A DNA stretch of 64,000 bases from JADFWK01 sp035527895. GTDB lineage: Bacteria; Desulfobacterota; DSM-4660; Desulfatiglandales; B25-G16. Under the pieces are notes generated by a model, which was not told the origin of the DNA, searched no databases, and worked only from the letters and a program-made list of their open reading frames with translations. Below, one piece after another: positions 52,907 to 62,498 of the stretch. The stretch's first letter is position 1; each line of letters starts with the position of its first letter. The position numbers were made by a program, and so were the translations under genes. The DNA lies in the NCBI GenBank assembly GCA_035527895.1, contig DATKZQ010000199.1, positions 1 through 64,000 on the forward strand. Direction: 5' to 3'.

Positions 52907-55489
52907 ATGGGAAAGGTAGAAAAGCTAACCAATGGCACAACAGGCGGGCCTGTGTTTGTCTACGTTCAGGACGGCAGAATAATGCGCATCACCCCCATGG
53001 AATTCGACAAAAGCGATGCTCCCTCTTGGGTAATCGAAGCAAGGGGTAAAAGGTTCTCTCCACCTCGAAAGACCACTCTCGCTCCCTACTCATTTGCCTG
53101 GCGTTCCTTAGTCTACTCGCCCAAGAGACTGCTTCACCCTCTCAAGCGCGTCGATTTTGATCCTGGCGGAAAACGAAACTGTACCAAGAGAGGAGAATCA
53201 GGATACGAGCGAATCAGCTGGGACGAGGCCGCGGATATTGTCACCTCCGAAATCAAACGAATTAAGCGGGAGTATGGCCCGGCTGCTATCTTGAGCACCG
53301 CAAGTTCTCACCATCTGTGGGGACACCTGGGCTACCGTCACAGCGCCTATTTTAGGTTCATGAACCTCGTAGGCTACACCTACGCGGATCATAATCCCGA
53401 TAGCTGGGAGGGGTGGCACTGGGGAGGCATGCACCAATGGGGATTTAGCCACCGGCTGGGCATTCCCGAGCAGTATGATCTGTTGGAGGACGCGCTCAAG
53501 CATGCAGAAATGATCGTATTCTGGTCGAGCGACCCTGAGACTACCCATGGAATCTATTCTGCATTTGAAAGTACCTGTCGCCGTCGATGGCTAAAGGATT
53601 TGGGAGTCAAGATGGTTTTTATCGACCCGTTTTATAATCACACGGCCGGCATGTATGCAGACAAATGGTTTGCCCCGAGACCGGATACTGGTAATGCCAT
53701 GGCCTGTGCCATCGCATTTGTGTGGATAACGGAAGATCTTTACGACAAAGCCTATGTTGAGAGCAGAACGATCGGTTTTGACATGTGGAAGGACTACATC
53801 CTGGGCAAGGAAGACGGCATACCCAAGACGCCTGAGTGGGCAGAAGAAGAAAGCACCATCCCTGCTAGAGAAATCAAAGCCCTGGCTAGAGAATGGGCCT
53901 CCAAGAAGACCATGCTGGCTGCAGGCGGCCTCGGAGGCTGGGGAGGTGCGTGTAGGTCCGCAACGGGAACAGATTGGGCCCGCCTTATGATCAGTTTGGC
54001 AGCAATGCAGGGCTTAGGAAAACCGGGCAGTAACATCTGGGGAACAACCCAGGGAGCGCCCCACAACTCAGATTTTCTCTTTCCTGGCTATACCGAGGGA
54101 GGGATGTCTGGCGACGTGGACAACTCAGCAGCCGGTTTTCGTTGGGTCTACCGCATGCACAGAAAGCCCACCCGTTCGAATATTAACACCCCTATGGGCC
54201 AGCACATCCCCAGACTCAAGATCCCGGAATGCATTCTAGACGGTAAGTTCCAGTGGCGAGGAAAGGGATTCTGTGGTCAATCAATCGAGGCCCAGTTCCA
54301 TAAATACAAATACCCGGCGGACGGGTATCCGGAGATTCAGATGTACTACCGATACGGTGGCTCTTTTATCGGCACCATGAATGAAACCAATCGGTATGTG
54401 AGGGCCTACAGGACCGAAAGACTGCCCTTTGCGGTAAACCAGTCCATCTGGTTTGAAGGTGAGGCCAAGTTTGCCGACATCATTCTGCCCGCATGCACCA
54501 ACTTTGAGCGGTGGGATATTAGCGAATTCGCCGGCTGTCATGGATATATTCCTGATAGCACCTCTCAGGTCAACCATAGGGTCATCACCTTGCAGAAAAA
54601 ATGCATTGAACCATTGGGAGAATCGAAATCAGATTACGAGATCTTCACCTTCTTGGCTAAGAAATTAGGGTTCTCAGAGGTTTACACCGAAGGCGGCCTG
54701 AGCGAACTCGATTGGGCGAAGAGGATGTTTGACGCAAGCGATCTGCCCGATTATATCTCGTGGGATGATTTTTTCGAGAAGGGCTATTTTGTGGTTCCCA
54801 TGCCGGATGACTACAAGGCAACGCCGGCCCTGAGATGGTTTGCCGAGGACAGGAAAAGGGACACACCAGACTGGGGACCTCATCCCGAATGCCAGGAAGA
54901 ATTCGGTAAGGGCCTTCAGACAACCTCAGGGCTTATCGAGTTTGAGTCTTCCAGCCTCAGGAAATTCGACCCAGGCGATGAGGAGCGGCCCCTCATACCC
55001 AAATACATCCCCTCCTGGGAGGGGCACCATACCGCCAGGCTCTACAGCAAGTACCCGTTGCAGTTGATATCTCCCCATCCCCGGTTCAGCTTCCACACCA
55101 TGGGTGATGCCAAGGAGAGCTGGGTAAATGAGATTAAGGACCATCGGGTCTTAAAGGAAGACGGCTATTACTACTGGATCATACGGATTAACTCGAAGGA
55201 TGCCAAAGAGCGGGGAATCAAAGAGAACGATCTGGTCAAGGTATTCAATGACCGGGGCGCTGTGATCTGCGCAGCCCAGGTCACCGAACGGGTTCCTCCT
55301 GGCACGGTTCACTCCTATGAGTCCAGTGCAGACTATGATCCTATGGGTAAACCGGGAGAATCAACGGATCGAAATGGATGTATCAATCTGCTAACGCCAA
55401 GCCGTTACATAACGAAAAATTCCTGCGGCCAGGCACCGAACTCATGTCTCGTACAAATAGAAAAATGGAAGGGGGAGAGCAGAAAATGA
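52907..55489 (+). CDS. Pyrogallol-phloroglucinol transhydroxylase-like large subunit
   Basis: An 860-aa molybdopterin enzyme, close to the 875 aa of the Pelobacter enzyme. With a constant offset of 9 residues from the published numbering (recalled), H135, Y143, D165, S166 (Mo ligand), W167, W345 and Y395 correspond to His144, Tyr152, Asp174, Ser175, Trp176, Trp354 and Tyr404, so the full catalytic set is present. It transfers a hydroxyl between trihydroxybenzenes, converting pyrogallol to phloroglucinol. No signal peptide; cytoplasmic. ATG behind AGGGGAT. Overlaps its small-subunit gene by four bases. Of the two copies this is the better match. Confidence 0.87.
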   Translation: MGKVEKLTNGTTGGPVFVYVQDGRIMRITPMEFDKSDAPSWVIEARGKRFSPPRKTTLAPYSFAWRSLVYSPKRLLHPLKRVDFDPGGKRNCTKRGESGYERISWDEAADIVTSEIKRIKREYGPAAILSTASSHHLWGHLGYRHSAYFRFMNLVGYTYADHNPDSWEGWHWGGMHQWGFSHRLGIPEQYDLLEDALKHAEMIVFWSSDPETTHGIYSAFESTCRRRWLKDLGVKMVFIDPFYNHTAGMYADKWFAPRPDTGNAMACAIAFVWITEDLYDKAYVESRTIGFDMWKDYILGKEDGIPKTPEWAEEESTIPAREIKALAREWASKKTMLAAGGLGGWGGACRSATGTDWARLMISLAAMQGLGKPGSNIWGTTQGAPHNSDFLFPGYTEGGMSGDVDNSAAGFRWVYRMHRKPTRSNINTPMGQHIPRLKIPECILDGKFQWRGKGFCGQSIEAQFHKYKYPADGYPEIQMYYRYGGSFIGTMNETNRYVRAYRTERLPFAVNQSIWFEGEAKFADIILPACTNFERWDISEFAGCHGYIPDSTSQVNHRVITLQKKCIEPLGESKSDYEIFTFLAKKLGFSEVYTEGGLSELDWAKRMFDASDLPDYISWDDFFEKGYFVVPMPDDYKATPALRWFAEDRKRDTPDWGPHPECQEEFGKGLQTTSGLIEFESSSLRKFDPGDEERPLIPKYIPSWEGHHTARLYSKYPLQLISPHPRFSFHTMGDAKESWVNEIKDHRVLKEDGYYYWIIRINSKDAKERGIKENDLVKVFNDRGAVICAAQVTERVPPGTVHSYESSADYDPMGKPGESTDRNGCINLLTPSRYITKNSCGQAPNSCLVQIEKWKGESRK

Positions 55490-56322
55490 AAAAGTGGAAT
55501 CTGGTCATCGATATAGCAAAATGTCACGATTGCAATAACTGTTTTCTCTCCTGTAAGGATGAATACGTGGGTAATGATTTCCCGCCTTTCTCCGTGCCCC
55601 AACCCAACCATGGCCACCGATGGATGAATATCATGCGCAAAGAGAGGGGCCAATACCCTAAGGTGGACGTTGCCTATCTGCCCATCCCGTGCATGCACTG
55701 CGATGATGCCCCGTGTATCAAAAAATCAAAAGACGGGACAGTGTATAAAAGAGATGACGGCATCGTCATTATTGACCCGGAAAAGGCAAAAGGCCAGAAG
55801 GATATCCTTGCTACCTGTCCCTATGGTGCTATCTGGTGGAACGAGGAGAAGGCGGTGCCGCAAAAGTGCACACTGTGTGCCCATCTGCTCGATGAGGGGT
55901 GGAAAGAGCCCCGGTGTGTTCAGGCCTGTCCCACCGGGGCCCTCCGCATTGTTCATGTCGAGGACGCTGAGATGCAGCGAATCATCGAATCTGAGAATCT
56001 TGAGGTCCTGCATCCCGAGTATAAGACAAGGCCCCGTGTATGTTACAAGAATCTGTACCGCTACACCACCTGTCTCATTGCGGGCAGTGTGGCCATAAGG
56101 GATACAGATGAGTGTGCCGAGGGGGCTGCAGTATCACTAAACAAGGGCTCAAAGAAGACAATCGCAGAGGCCGTGACTAATAACTATGGGGACTTCAAAT
56201 TCGATGGTCTCGATGAGGATGGTGGCGCCTACAGCCTCGACATCTCTTACAAAGACCGGCCAAAGAAGACCATTAAGTTAGAGCTCAAGACCAGTGTTAA
56301 TGTGGGGACCATTCTTCTGTAG
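55486..56322 (+). CDS. Transhydroxylase small subunit, three [4Fe-4S] clusters
   Basis: A 278-aa iron-sulfur subunit of exactly the length of its paralogue upstream. Cys groups CHDCNNCFLSCK, CMHCDDAPC, CPYGAIWW, CTLCAHLLDEGW and CVQACPTGA are preserved, and the C-terminal beta-barrel (NNYGDFKFDGLDEDGGAYSL) is present. Start at 55486 overlaps the large-subunit stop (ATGA). Confidence 0.88.
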   Translation: MKKWNLVIDIAKCHDCNNCFLSCKDEYVGNDFPPFSVPQPNHGHRWMNIMRKERGQYPKVDVAYLPIPCMHCDDAPCIKKSKDGTVYKRDDGIVIIDPEKAKGQKDILATCPYGAIWWNEEKAVPQKCTLCAHLLDEGWKEPRCVQACPTGALRIVHVEDAEMQRIIESENLEVLHPEYKTRPRVCYKNLYRYTTCLIAGSVAIRDTDECAEGAAVSLNKGSKKTIAEAVTNNYGDFKFDGLDEDGGAYSLDISYKDRPKKTIKLELKTSVNVGTILL

Positions 56323-56595
56323 CTCTCAGCAAGGCGCGCTGGCCCAGAGGTAGCGCCACAGGCAAGGTGTCTTGCTCTAAGGCATTGGGATTTTCGGCAT
56401 TGACATTTATTTAGGCCCGGTCTGGCGCGACAGAACAGGATCATGCTCTTGCCATCATAACACTATGATCGCAGAACGTATTGAATTGAACCATTGTACA
56501 TCGGATCTGGGCCAGAGATTTTAGTATTTGAATTTGGGATTTCTATTCATGCCTCTTCGATTTGAGATGAAACTTCATTAGATGTGTCAGCACGG

Positions 56596-57294
56596 CTAAC
56601 ATCTCCTCACCAGCTCGTGAAGATATTCCATATCAATCTTGACAAGTCCATCGAGAATCAGCAAAAAACCTCGATAGAAATCTGTCCACGCATCTTTTTG
56701 TGCCTGGGAACAGAACTCCCCAACCCAGCTTCCCAGGTGTTCTGTGAGAAACTGTTCTTCAGCGGCGACCGTTCTACTCACATCAACTGCAGATGCCCAC
56801 TGTTCCTGCTCACGTCGACATAGATTTCTCATAAAATCGAGCTCAACGCACAGGTAGTCCGCAGTCTCGAGAACTGTTTCATCTGGCAACAAGCCAGCCT
56901 TTCTATAGAATTTTTTGACTTCAAGAACCGACGCCCCTCTCCCTTTCCCGTACCTGTACACTCCCTCGTAGGGAGGCCTGAGGTTCGTATTGCTCGTTCC
57001 CCTGAGGATTCTGGTTCTGTCCACAGACAACTCAGCGAGAACCTCTTCATCGGGCTTGGTTCCAACAGCAGCGCAATATGACTTGACATGGTCAACGCCG
57101 GATTTGAATCGTGATCTGTCCCATTCGTAGAAGCTATCGAGTAATTCATCAAGGCCATTGCCCTTTATCCGAATCAGGAGATCTTCATCCGGAAGGCTGC
57201 TGAAGACCCCCACGAGCGAACCGTACGCCTCGGCCCTCCTTTCGGCCACGTGTGCCATTGTTTCCCTATCCTTAAACGGCTTCTTTCCGGGCAT
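56596..57294 (-). CDS. TorD/DmsD-family molybdoenzyme chaperone
   Basis: A 232-aa all-helical protein with the TorD layout: AYGSLVGVFSSLPDEDL at the start, and YLCVELDFMRNLCRREQEQW in the middle, where ELDFM is the family hallmark. It assists cofactor insertion into the molybdopterin subunit of the same operon. Last gene of the operon, starting 1 bp after the preceding stop. Confidence 0.85.
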   Translation of the reverse strand: MPGKKPFKDRETMAHVAERRAEAYGSLVGVFSSLPDEDLLIRIKGNGLDELLDSFYEWDRSRFKSGVDHVKSYCAAVGTKPDEEVLAELSVDRTRILRGTSNTNLRPPYEGVYRYGKGRGASVLEVKKFYRKAGLLPDETVLETADYLCVELDFMRNLCRREQEQWASAVDVSRTVAAEEQFLTEHLGSWVGEFCSQAQKDAWTDFYRGFLLILDGLVKIDMEYLHELVRRC

Positions 57295-57295
57295 C

Positions 57296-58336
57296 CTATC
57301 CCCCTCCCACCAGCGTCTTCAGGTAGATGATTCCCGAACTTAACCACACGCATGCTGCCAAACTGCCGAGGACCAGCATCCACTCTGCCGCGGTTGGTTT
57401 ATAGACAGGCTTCTCATCGAATTGGCTGTAAGGGAACGGCACGGTTGGACTCATCTGGTACTGCCTCATCACGTGAGACTTCTCCAGAAAAACGGCCACA
57501 AGGATGAGAACCGAGGCAAGGGCCGGAAGAAACGTATTCTGGGGACTGAGAATCTGGGTCGCTATGAGGATCAGGAGGATGAACGTATCCAAGAAGAGAA
57601 TCTTCCTGTCAACCTCGCTCCCCGTACTGGTCAGAGATGCAATATATGATCCGGCGATGGGAATCAGTGCGAGGATCGTCAGGATGAGAAGAATCCCGGC
57701 CAGATTGCTTTCTTTCATCCCCGTTGCCAGGGCGATCAGGGTCACCAGGGCCATTCCGCCCCAGAGGCTCTGGGCCAAGGTATCAAGACCAAGAAAGGGT
57801 TGGGATCTGAATCCTGCTCCCACCCTCGATAGGAAAAAGAGCGTGTGTATCATCACATAGGCCAGTGCCGCAATGAGGCACAAAACGGACCATACGGTCG
57901 CAAGCAGCCCGCCATTGTGTATGATCCCAGTGAGAAAGATCAGGTTTAACACACCGCACAACGAGAGCATGAAGAAATCCCAGGTCATGGGTGACGCGAA
58001 ATTTTTACCGGTCAAGATCTTCATGCCCCGAAAGGGCTTCCCCAGATCAGCACCGATCAAGGCCCCTGCGCATATAAGGCAGCTCAGTGATACTGCTGCT
58101 CCAATTTCTACGAGACGCCGAACTGCCTCTATCTCAAAGAGCGTGGCCACTGCCACAAACACGAGGATGCCGCCAGCCAGGGCCGATAGGTAAAAGAATC
58201 CTTGTATATAGAGGCCCCAGTTGAAGGTGTCGTGAAGGGCTGTCGTTGTCAGCCCCCACCGCAGCTGCTTGAGAAATACAAGCCCAGCTATCACGGAGAG
58301 TAAAACCGTTACCGTAATCAGTATCCAATACAGCAT
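57296..58336 (-). CDS. NrfD/PsrC-like membrane quinone-reactive subunit
   Basis: A 346-aa protein with about nine membrane helices. Start at 58336 is fixed by GAGGAGG with five-base spacing (MLYWILITV). FNWGLYIQGFFYLSALAGG and GADLGKPFRGMKIL near the N-terminal helices are typical of NrfD-type subunits, which carry electrons between the quinone pool and the iron-sulfur subunit. It follows the FeS gene by 10 bp. Confidence 0.85.
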   Translation of the reverse strand: MLYWILITVTVLLSVIAGLVFLKQLRWGLTTTALHDTFNWGLYIQGFFYLSALAGGILVFVAVATLFEIEAVRRLVEIGAAVSLSCLICAGALIGADLGKPFRGMKILTGKNFASPMTWDFFMLSLCGVLNLIFLTGIIHNGGLLATVWSVLCLIAALAYVMIHTLFFLSRVGAGFRSQPFLGLDTLAQSLWGGMALVTLIALATGMKESNLAGILLILTILALIPIAGSYIASLTSTGSEVDRKILFLDTFILLILIATQILSPQNTFLPALASVLILVAVFLEKSHVMRQYQMSPTVPFPYSQFDEKPVYKPTAAEWMLVLGSLAACVWLSSGIIYLKTLVGGG

Positions 58337-58346
58337 ATAGCCCTCC

Positions 58347-58952
58347 TCAGCCCTTAACGTAATAGACCGAAGGTTGCGTGCCAAGTTCCTCCCGAAATCG
58401 GGTGCCCCTGTGATCGGCAATCAGCCGAGAGACCTCGCTCTCCGGATCATCCAGATCCCCAAAATATCGCGCCTGCGCTGGACATGCCACCACGCAGGCG
58501 GGCAATTGTCCTTCCTCCAGTCTCTGGAGGCAGAAATCACACTTGACCACGGTCCCCTTCTCAAAGTCCTTCTGTTTGAGGATTTCATAGGGTGTTGGCA
58601 CGTGACCCGGGTAGTAATTCCTGATGTCCCAGAGAAACTGCCTGCTCTCGTACGGGCATGCCACCACGCAGGCCCTGCACCCGATACACTTGTCCTGGTC
58701 TATGAGCACAATTCCATCCTCACGCTTATACGTAGCACCTGTCGGGCAGACCTTGAGACATGCCGGATCCTGACAGTGCATGCAAAGGATAGGCAAGAAT
58801 TTCATCTTTGCAGTCGGATATTTTCCAACCTCATATTTCTTGACCTTATTATACAACACCCCTGCGGGTGTTCCATGTTCCGCTCGGCAGGCGACGGTAC
58901 AGGTACCACATCCTACACAGCGCGAGAGGTCGATTACCATCGCGTATCTCAT
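58347..58952 (-). CDS. 4Fe-4S electron-transfer subunit of molybdoenzyme complex
   Basis: A 201-aa DmsB/PsrB-like subunit with four cluster motifs: CVGCGTCTVACRAEH, CMHCQDPACLKVCP, CIGCRACVVACPYE and CDFCLQRLEEG..CVVACP. No signal peptide. It starts within the stop of the catalytic subunit gene (ATGA overlap) and links it to the NrfD-type subunit. Confidence 0.9.
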   Translation of the reverse strand: MRYAMVIDLSRCVGCGTCTVACRAEHGTPAGVLYNKVKKYEVGKYPTAKMKFLPILCMHCQDPACLKVCPTGATYKREDGIVLIDQDKCIGCRACVVACPYESRQFLWDIRNYYPGHVPTPYEILKQKDFEKGTVVKCDFCLQRLEEGQLPACVVACPAQARYFGDLDDPESEVSRLIADHRGTRFREELGTQPSVYYVKG

Positions 58953-61630
58953 TTACGTAGCTCCTTCTTGTACAGCTTCACACGTGGGGCACTGTCCTGG
59001 CCTCCACTCACTCCATCAAAGGTCTTCTCGTCTAAAGAAAGCAATGTGTTAAAGTTCGGTCCTATTCTGTTCAACGGGTTTGACTGTAGGGTACCCAAAC
59101 CGTAATTACCTGAAATACCCACAGCGTCTGGGTGGAAAAGCTCAGATACGCGCACCTTTCCCTCAATCTTGCCGTACCGTGACTCCACAATGACCATATC
59201 TCCATCCTTGATATTCTTCCTTTGCGCTGTAACCGGGTTTAAACAAATAACGGCCTCATAGGGATCCTTGGAATAGAGTTCCGCAAGCCACGGGTTCCCG
59301 GCCACATTACCGGCATCACTCGAGTAGTAGGGCGTCTTCCAGTTTATGGCCCATAAGTCGAATTCCTCGGGTGCCCTGAATTCCGGTGTTTCCACCCAGT
59401 GCGGTACCGGACGATACAGGTCGAAGACATAATCCATATCATCGACGCCGGGGAAGGATATATTGTGTTTAAGAAGGTTCGCGCGCAACTCATCGCCTAC
59501 CTTTTTTAAGCCCAGGAAATAGAAGGGGTGTCTCGTTTTATCGTCGGGGAAATAATAATAGTTGTAAAACTCTTTCCGCGGTTTCCAATAGGCTATGTAT
59601 CCTTTCTCCTTGAGATCTTTCAAGCCTTTACCGCCACTGTAGGGCCAGCCCCTGATCTGTCTGTCGACGATCTCTTCCAGGGTGTATTTCCTGTTGATAT
59701 CGAGCTTATATTCCCCATTCATGTTCAACCCATCGGACTTATCAACCCAATCGATGTTGTTATTCAGGTGATCATACAGCCCACCCTCGCCACACAGGAT
59801 ACCCAGACGCTCCGCCAGTTCCGCGAAGATTTCGTCAACGTGTTTGGTATTGAAAATCGGCGGGACCGGTTCCCGTAGCTGAATCATTTTGAGCCCATTT
59901 ACCTCGTCATCGATGGATTGATGTTGCGGGTAAAAGGCAGCAACACGGAATCGCTCCAGGGCGCTGTGCTCAGGCAGGAGCACATCCGAGAGAATGGCAG
60001 GCTCATCCATATGCAGGGCAATGGATACCACAAACGGTATCTTCTTAAAGCCCTCAACGTATGCGTGGGGTTGAGCATTCATTTTAATGGGATTGCCCCC
60101 AACCGAGATATAGGCCTCGATACGGTAGTCAAGATAGTATTTTTCGGGGTCCAGAATCGACTTGATGGCAATATGGGGAGCCGTATGCTGGTGCGGATAG
60201 AACTCCGCCAAGCCGATATGATCAGGGGGAAATTTGAAGGGCTTCGGAATCGCCTCATAGGCAGGCTTCACGGTTCCGTCCTCATCAGGTCCCATGATCG
60301 GGCCTCTGAAGCTGCAACTCAGACACCCGCCTGGTACCTCGATGTTGCCGACCAGCATGTTGATAATCTTGCCGGTAAGATCAGCATAGGTTCCACCCCT
60401 CCGGTTTGTCACATTTCGCTCGGTGTTCAGGGACACGGGCCGGAAGGGAAACGTGAACCCATCGATTTCAATGGTGCTCCCAATCCGCGCGTGTGCGACA
60501 AACTCCCGTGCAATCCGCCTAATCGTTCCAGCAGGCACCGTGCAGATTTCCTCTGCCCATTCCGGAGTGTACGTGGTGAACTCTTCTCGAACCACGTCAA
60601 AACCAGTCCGGCATTCGACGCCATCTACCGTGAAGGTGCCGGTGAGGGCGATGTCCTTGAACCGGGCATCGAACGATTTGGCCTTGTTCTCCTCTGGGTC
60701 CCACATGAGTGGCTTCCCCGTCTCTTGATCTCTGCAATAATCACCATCAGGCGCAATCAGATAGGGCGCGTTTGTGCGATTCTTGAGAAACCACATATCA
60801 TACTCTTTGATATCGGAGAGCATGACATGGGCCATGGCAAGCAAAAATGCCAGGTCTGAGCCGGGACGGATGGGAACCCATTCCCCCTTCGAGGCCTCAT
60901 ACGAACCACGGGGGTCTACGACAACCAACTTCATTCCACGCTCCATTGCCCTGGCAAACTTGCGCGTTCCCGGTGCGGTTGCAAAGTTAGGGCCGAGTGA
61001 ACGGCCTAAGGTGATGTGATATTGGCAATACTCCAAATCTACAATAGCAACCGGATAACCGGCATGGACCAGTCCTGACGGATAGTGAACCGTACAGAGT
61101 GCCCCATGAGAGCCTATTTCATTGGGTGTCCCAAAGGCCTGTCCAAAAGGCAGTCTCAGCATCGTATCTCTCTCGCCCCACCCTTCGCATATTACCAGGC
61201 CTCTCTGGTCTTTCTCCCTCACCTTTCTCAAACGCTCAGCCACTATATCCAGGGCCTCATCCCAGGTTACTTCCTTCCACATAGGATCGACATCCAAACC
61301 CTTCTCGGGATTCGTACGGACCATGGGGGTCTTTATGCGGTACGGGTTGTACATACCCATGAGTTCCGATTTACCCCGTGGACAAAGGCTCCCATAATTG
61401 GGAGGGGCTTCCGGATTTCCTTCTGTCTTGACTACGATTCCATCTTCCAGATACACTAAAGTCGCACAGTCACCTTGCATACACGCTCGGCACAATCCAT
61501 ACAGGACTTGCCGTTTTCCTTCTTCTTCAGGATCAACGGGCTTCCACTGGTATGGTGAGAGCTCGAACATATTCTGTTTTGCCTCACGTTTTTTAGATTT
61601 GCGCACATGTTCAATAAACCTTTTGAGCAT
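58949..61630 (-). CDS. Molybdopterin oxidoreductase catalytic subunit (CISM type)
   Basis: An 893-aa DMSO-reductase-family enzyme. The N-terminal cluster motif is C-R-A-C-M-Q-G-D-C..LCPRG, so a [4Fe-4S] is present, unlike the transhydroxylases. The GTPNEIGSHGALCTVHY region probably holds the Mo ligand Cys, as in polysulfide/arsenate reductase relatives. Start at 61630 is chosen for an AGGAGG box 9 bases upstream; no twin-arginine signal is visible from this or the longer start, so export is uncertain. With FeS, NrfD and TorD genes it forms a membrane redox complex. The substrate is not deducible. Confidence 0.83.
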   Translation of the reverse strand: MLKRFIEHVRKSKKREAKQNMFELSPYQWKPVDPEEEGKRQVLYGLCRACMQGDCATLVYLEDGIVVKTEGNPEAPPNYGSLCPRGKSELMGMYNPYRIKTPMVRTNPEKGLDVDPMWKEVTWDEALDIVAERLRKVREKDQRGLVICEGWGERDTMLRLPFGQAFGTPNEIGSHGALCTVHYPSGLVHAGYPVAIVDLEYCQYHITLGRSLGPNFATAPGTRKFARAMERGMKLVVVDPRGSYEASKGEWVPIRPGSDLAFLLAMAHVMLSDIKEYDMWFLKNRTNAPYLIAPDGDYCRDQETGKPLMWDPEENKAKSFDARFKDIALTGTFTVDGVECRTGFDVVREEFTTYTPEWAEEICTVPAGTIRRIAREFVAHARIGSTIEIDGFTFPFRPVSLNTERNVTNRRGGTYADLTGKIINMLVGNIEVPGGCLSCSFRGPIMGPDEDGTVKPAYEAIPKPFKFPPDHIGLAEFYPHQHTAPHIAIKSILDPEKYYLDYRIEAYISVGGNPIKMNAQPHAYVEGFKKIPFVVSIALHMDEPAILSDVLLPEHSALERFRVAAFYPQHQSIDDEVNGLKMIQLREPVPPIFNTKHVDEIFAELAERLGILCGEGGLYDHLNNNIDWVDKSDGLNMNGEYKLDINRKYTLEEIVDRQIRGWPYSGGKGLKDLKEKGYIAYWKPRKEFYNYYYFPDDKTRHPFYFLGLKKVGDELRANLLKHNISFPGVDDMDYVFDLYRPVPHWVETPEFRAPEEFDLWAINWKTPYYSSDAGNVAGNPWLAELYSKDPYEAVICLNPVTAQRKNIKDGDMVIVESRYGKIEGKVRVSELFHPDAVGISGNYGLGTLQSNPLNRIGPNFNTLLSLDEKTFDGVSGGQDSAPRVKLYKKELRK

Positions 61631-62005
61631 CAATCGCATCCTCCTATGCACATGTAGAGCCACATCCTCCCTCTCCCCTTGCACCATTTCCACTGATGGT
61701 CTCATTGGAGATGAAAGGTGGAGGGCGGGAGGAAGTAGAATATTCTTGGGTCTATGTTCCTAGACGAAAAAGAGCTAAGAATTATTACAATTAACTGATT
61801 TCAAAATAACTATCCCTTTCCAGATGTCAATCCAGAAAGCACCCCGGCGGCCTTGTATTCCCATGCCTTTGAGGGCAAGCGGTACCGCAGTTGCAGGGAC
61901 GACAAAAAGATCTTACCTTGTCGGTGCAATCGGAGCGAAACCACCGTACTGTTTCGCCACCAACGCCTTTGCAGCCCCCCACTCGCAAATGGCAACCGCC
62001 AGCCT
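61631..62005. other. Non-coding or decayed stretch
   Basis: No intact gene. On the minus strand one frame reads WGAAKALVAKQYGGFAPIAP, a stop, then DLFVVPATAVPLALKGMGIQ and FWIDIWKGIVIL, which looks like decayed coding sequence downstream of the ferredoxin remnant, but I cannot name a family. Confidence 0.35.
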
Positions 62006-62212
62006 TTATCCCACGGCCACCTTCCACCAGAGCTCCAAGGTGCTGGCTCCCTCCGGACAGTCTTTCAGGCAGGCCCCACAGAGCCAGCATTCCTCCGGAT
62101 AGGCTACGAAAACCTCTTTGTCCTTACCGATACCGAAGATATCGCCGGGGCAAATGCCGTAACATACCCGGCAGTTGTCGCATACTTCCTTATTGATTAC
62201 TCTCTTTGATAG
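62006..62212 (-). pseudogene. Ferredoxin-like gene lacking its start codon
   Basis: Two [4Fe-4S] motifs are intact (CDNCRVCYGICPGDIFG and CWLCGACLKDCPEGA) in a protein that ends LELWWKVAVG. Going upstream the frame stays open for about 25 codons but has no ATG, GTG or TTG after a TAA; the ferredoxin-like part begins at SKRVINKE. The sequence just before this point is the broken end of an amidohydrolase in another frame, so the start was probably lost in a deletion. Confidence 0.65.
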
Positions 62213-62472
62213 AGCCAGAAAGGCAACCCTTCTCCGAGGTGAACAAGCACAAACTTCAAGCCCAGATACCTGTTGAACAGACCGTTATAGATCGGGGGCA
62301 TTGCGTGCAGGCATGTCTCATCACCAACGCCCAAGCGCGGCCCGGCCAACGGAAAACTATAGTCCGCGCATGGCTTCAGCATAGACGGCGATGGCCACGT
62401 GAGGTGAAGGTATATGAGCACATCGAGCCTCTCAGCCATTTCGAATATCGGCCAGTATCTCTCGTCATCACT
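62197..62472 (-). pseudogene. Amidohydrolase-2 fragment, truncated at both ends
   Basis: The open stretch reads DDERYWPIFEMAERLDVLIY and ends with RYLGLKFVLVHLGEGLPFWL, the central and late barrel strands of gamma-resorcylate-decarboxylase/ACMSD-type amidohydrolases (family form: YxHPxxP, then GHxGEGLPFWLxRID). The N-terminal ~120 residues and the C-terminal ~90 are missing; after FWLY the frame stops at QRE. It lies between the TRAP permease gene and the ferredoxin remnant. An aromatic-acid decarboxylase would fit the trihydroxybenzene theme. Confidence 0.7.
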
Positions 62473-62498
62473 TCACCAATATGCGAAAATTAGAGACC

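Noticed and set aside
59918..60859. Long plus-strand reading frame of 313 codons
   Set aside because: Antisense to the molybdopterin catalytic subunit; no motif or start signal.
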